A program made the translations under genes and the position numbers. Shown here in pieces: positions 6,424 through 7,415 of a stretch of 7,415 bases of DNA. This stretch comes from Bacteroidota bacterium (GTDB lineage Bacteria > Bacteroidota > Bacteroidia > Bacteroidales > JAAYUG01), in NCBI GenBank assembly GCA_021812865.1, contig JAKAMP010000127.1, forward strand, positions 1 to 7,415. Reading direction: 5' to 3'. A model generated the notes under the pieces. It was not told the DNA's origin. It saw nothing but the letters and a program-made list of their open reading frames with translations, and searched no databases. Positions within the stretch are counted from its first letter, which is position 1. Every line of letters starts with the position of its first letter.

Positions 6424-7074
6424 CTATATTTCGATCAGCTTATGCTTTAGCGCATACATCACCAGGCTGGCTGTGTTGCGGCAGTTGGTTTTTTCGAGCA
6501 GGTTGGCGCGGTGCTTGTCCACCGTACGCTTGCTGATGTGCAGGGCATTGGCGATTTCATTGTTCGATAAGCCCTTACATATCTGCTGAAGAACTTCAAT
6601 TTCCCTGTCCGAAAGGTTTACGTGCCCCTGTTTTTCGGCCACATTCACCGTTTTGATATTCTTGAGCATATTCAGCAGGAGCTCTTCAGAGAAATAGGTT
6701 CGGCCAGCTGCAACCTGCAGGATGGCCTGCTTCAGTTCTTTCAGTTCGGAATTTTTCAACAGGAATCCTTTCACACCGGCCTCAATCATCTGGTAGTAAT
6801 ATTCGTCTTCGCCGAACATGGAAAGGGTAATGATTTTCAGGGCAGGTCTCATAGCCAGTGCACGCCTTGTAGCTTCTATGCCATCCATAACTGGCATATC
6901 AATATCCATCAGTACAATATCCGGCTCAAATGTATTCAGTAATTCAAGAAATTCCATGCCATTGGCAGCTTCCCCGGCCACCTGTATCTGGCTGGTGGTA
7001 CCAAGCAACAGCTTCAGCCCATTCCGGAACAGGCCGTGGTCATCAACAATCACTACACGGATAATTTCTGCCAT
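6424..7074 (-). CDS. NarL/FixJ-family two-component response regulator
   Basis: This 216-residue protein has the standard length for the class. The N-terminal receiver domain (about 4-120) has the acidic pair D11/D12, phospho-acceptor D57 in LMDIDMP, switch residue S85 and conserved K107. The C-terminal LuxR-type helix-turn-helix (about 152-213) begins LSDREIEVL and carries the recognition region NNEIANALHISKRTVDKH. All key phosphorylation residues are present, so it should be a phosphorylation-controlled DNA-binding transcription factor. The start at 7074 gives MAEIIRVVIVDDH, normal for the family. It follows the sensor kinase stop by 46 bases on the same strand, so the two form a pair. Its targets are unknown. 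It is convergent to the efflux genes, and metal efflux systems such as CusRS usually use OmpR-type regulators, so a metal role should not be assumed. Confidence 0.95.
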   Translation of the reverse strand: MAEIIRVVIVDDHGLFRNGLKLLLGTTSQIQVAGEAANGMEFLELLNTFEPDIVLMDIDMPVMDGIEATRRALAMRPALKIITLSMFGEDEYYYQMIEAGVKGFLLKNSELKELKQAILQVAAGRTYFSEELLLNMLKNIKTVNVAEKQGHVNLSDREIEVLQQICKGLSNNEIANALHISKRTVDKHRANLLEKTNCRNTASLVMYALKHKLIEI

Positions 7075-7093
7075 GGTTCATTCAATCTCTTTA

Positions 7094-7101
7094 CAAAAAT
7101 A
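7094..7101 (-). promoter_or_regulatory. Bacteroidota -7 box match before the response regulator
   Basis: On the minus strand TATTTTTG is an exact match to TAnnTTTG, in the 46-base gap between kinase and regulator, with 19 bases between it and the regulator ATG. No TTTG -33 box is found at the usual 19-21 base spacing, and the leader would be only about 13 bases. It could give the regulator extra transcription independent of the kinase, or be a chance match in an A/T-rich spacer. Confidence 0.35.
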
Positions 7102-7120
7102 CGCAAAAGAAATTCATCCT

Positions 7121-7415
7121 TTATACCGGAACGGTAATGAAAACCTTTGTTCCGATGTCCCTGCCGCTGTCAATGTCGAAGGTTCCCTTGATGGAATGCA
7201 CCCTCGAAATCATGTTGGAATAGCCCATACCTTTCGATCTCCCATGAACCACCTCGTTTACGTCGAAACCAATCCCATCGTCGCTGTAACTCAGGATGAG
7301 GGTATTACCCTGCTGGTTGAGATGAATCTCGATGTTCCCGGACTGTGCATGTTTGATCGTGTTGTTGATCAGTTCGCAGGTAACCCGGTAAATGATCACT
7401 TCAATATCGGTTTTA
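7121..7415 (-). CDS. Sensor histidine kinase, C-terminal ATPase domain (partial, cut by window edge)
   Basis: Only the last 98 or so residues are in the window; the reading frame stays open to the edge (…KTDIEVIIYRV…), so the N-terminal sensor and phospho-acceptor His are outside. The visible part is a HATPase_c domain. It has an N-box ELINNTIKHA, a G1 box DDGIGF, a G2 box SKGMGYSNM and the family ending GTKVFITVPV. The N-box and short ATPase domain are typical of NarL-class (HisKA_3/LytS-like) kinases, which fits the downstream NarL-type regulator. The G2 box has Tyr where Leu is common (GMGL), a mild variation. A GTG at 7397-7399 is an internal Val, not a start. The input signal cannot be told from this fragment. 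Confidence 0.9.
   Translation of the reverse strand, partial: KTDIEVIIYRVTCELINNTIKHAQSGNIEIHLNQQGNTLILSYSDDGIGFDVNEVVHGRSKGMGYSNMISRVHSIKGTFDIDSGRDIGTKVFITVPV

Noticed and set aside
7397..7399. GTG as the start of a short 92-residue ATPase protein
   Set aside because: The frame stays open upstream with family-typical residues (KTDIEV) to the window edge, so this is an internal Val of a longer kinase.

Overview
This window looks like a chromosomal segment from a member of the Bacteroidota, with moderate GC content. The evidence is the protein families present: a DUF6660-like Cys-rich small exported protein, a CzcA-type RND pump fused to its own outer-membrane factor, and a NarL-type regulator pair. 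Weak or absent Shine-Dalgarno sequences and one TAnnTTTG-type -7 box also fit. No species can be named from sequence alone.

Layout: positions 1-151 are a non-coding leader with a short inverted repeat. A plus-strand heavy-metal efflux cluster follows. It consists of a small exported Cys/His-rich protein (152-532), a 223-base gap with several hairpins and a triple 8-base tandem repeat, a 1461-residue CzcA-TolC fusion (756-5141), and a periplasmic adaptor (5143-6327) that starts one base after the pump's stop codon. A 96-base convergent gap separates this from a minus-strand two-component system. That system has a NarL/FixJ response regulator (6424-7074) and, upstream of it, the C-terminal ATPase end of a sensor kinase cut by the window edge (7121-7415).

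How they work together (inference from families): the RND part exports a divalent metal ion from periplasm or cytoplasm using the proton gradient. The adaptor bridges it to the outer-membrane channel, and that channel is supplied by the same polypeptide as the pump. The join carries a sequence that reads like an internal signal peptide with a plausible signal peptidase site, so the fusion may be a polyprotein. The small Cys-rich protein may bind metal in the periplasm. The two-component pair is convergent and of the NarL class, so a link to metal control is not shown.

Most of the content belongs to known families. The points most worth testing are the processing and topology of the fusion, and the structured, promoter-poor gap before it. 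I saw no CRISPR array, tRNA, rRNA, transposase or phage gene.
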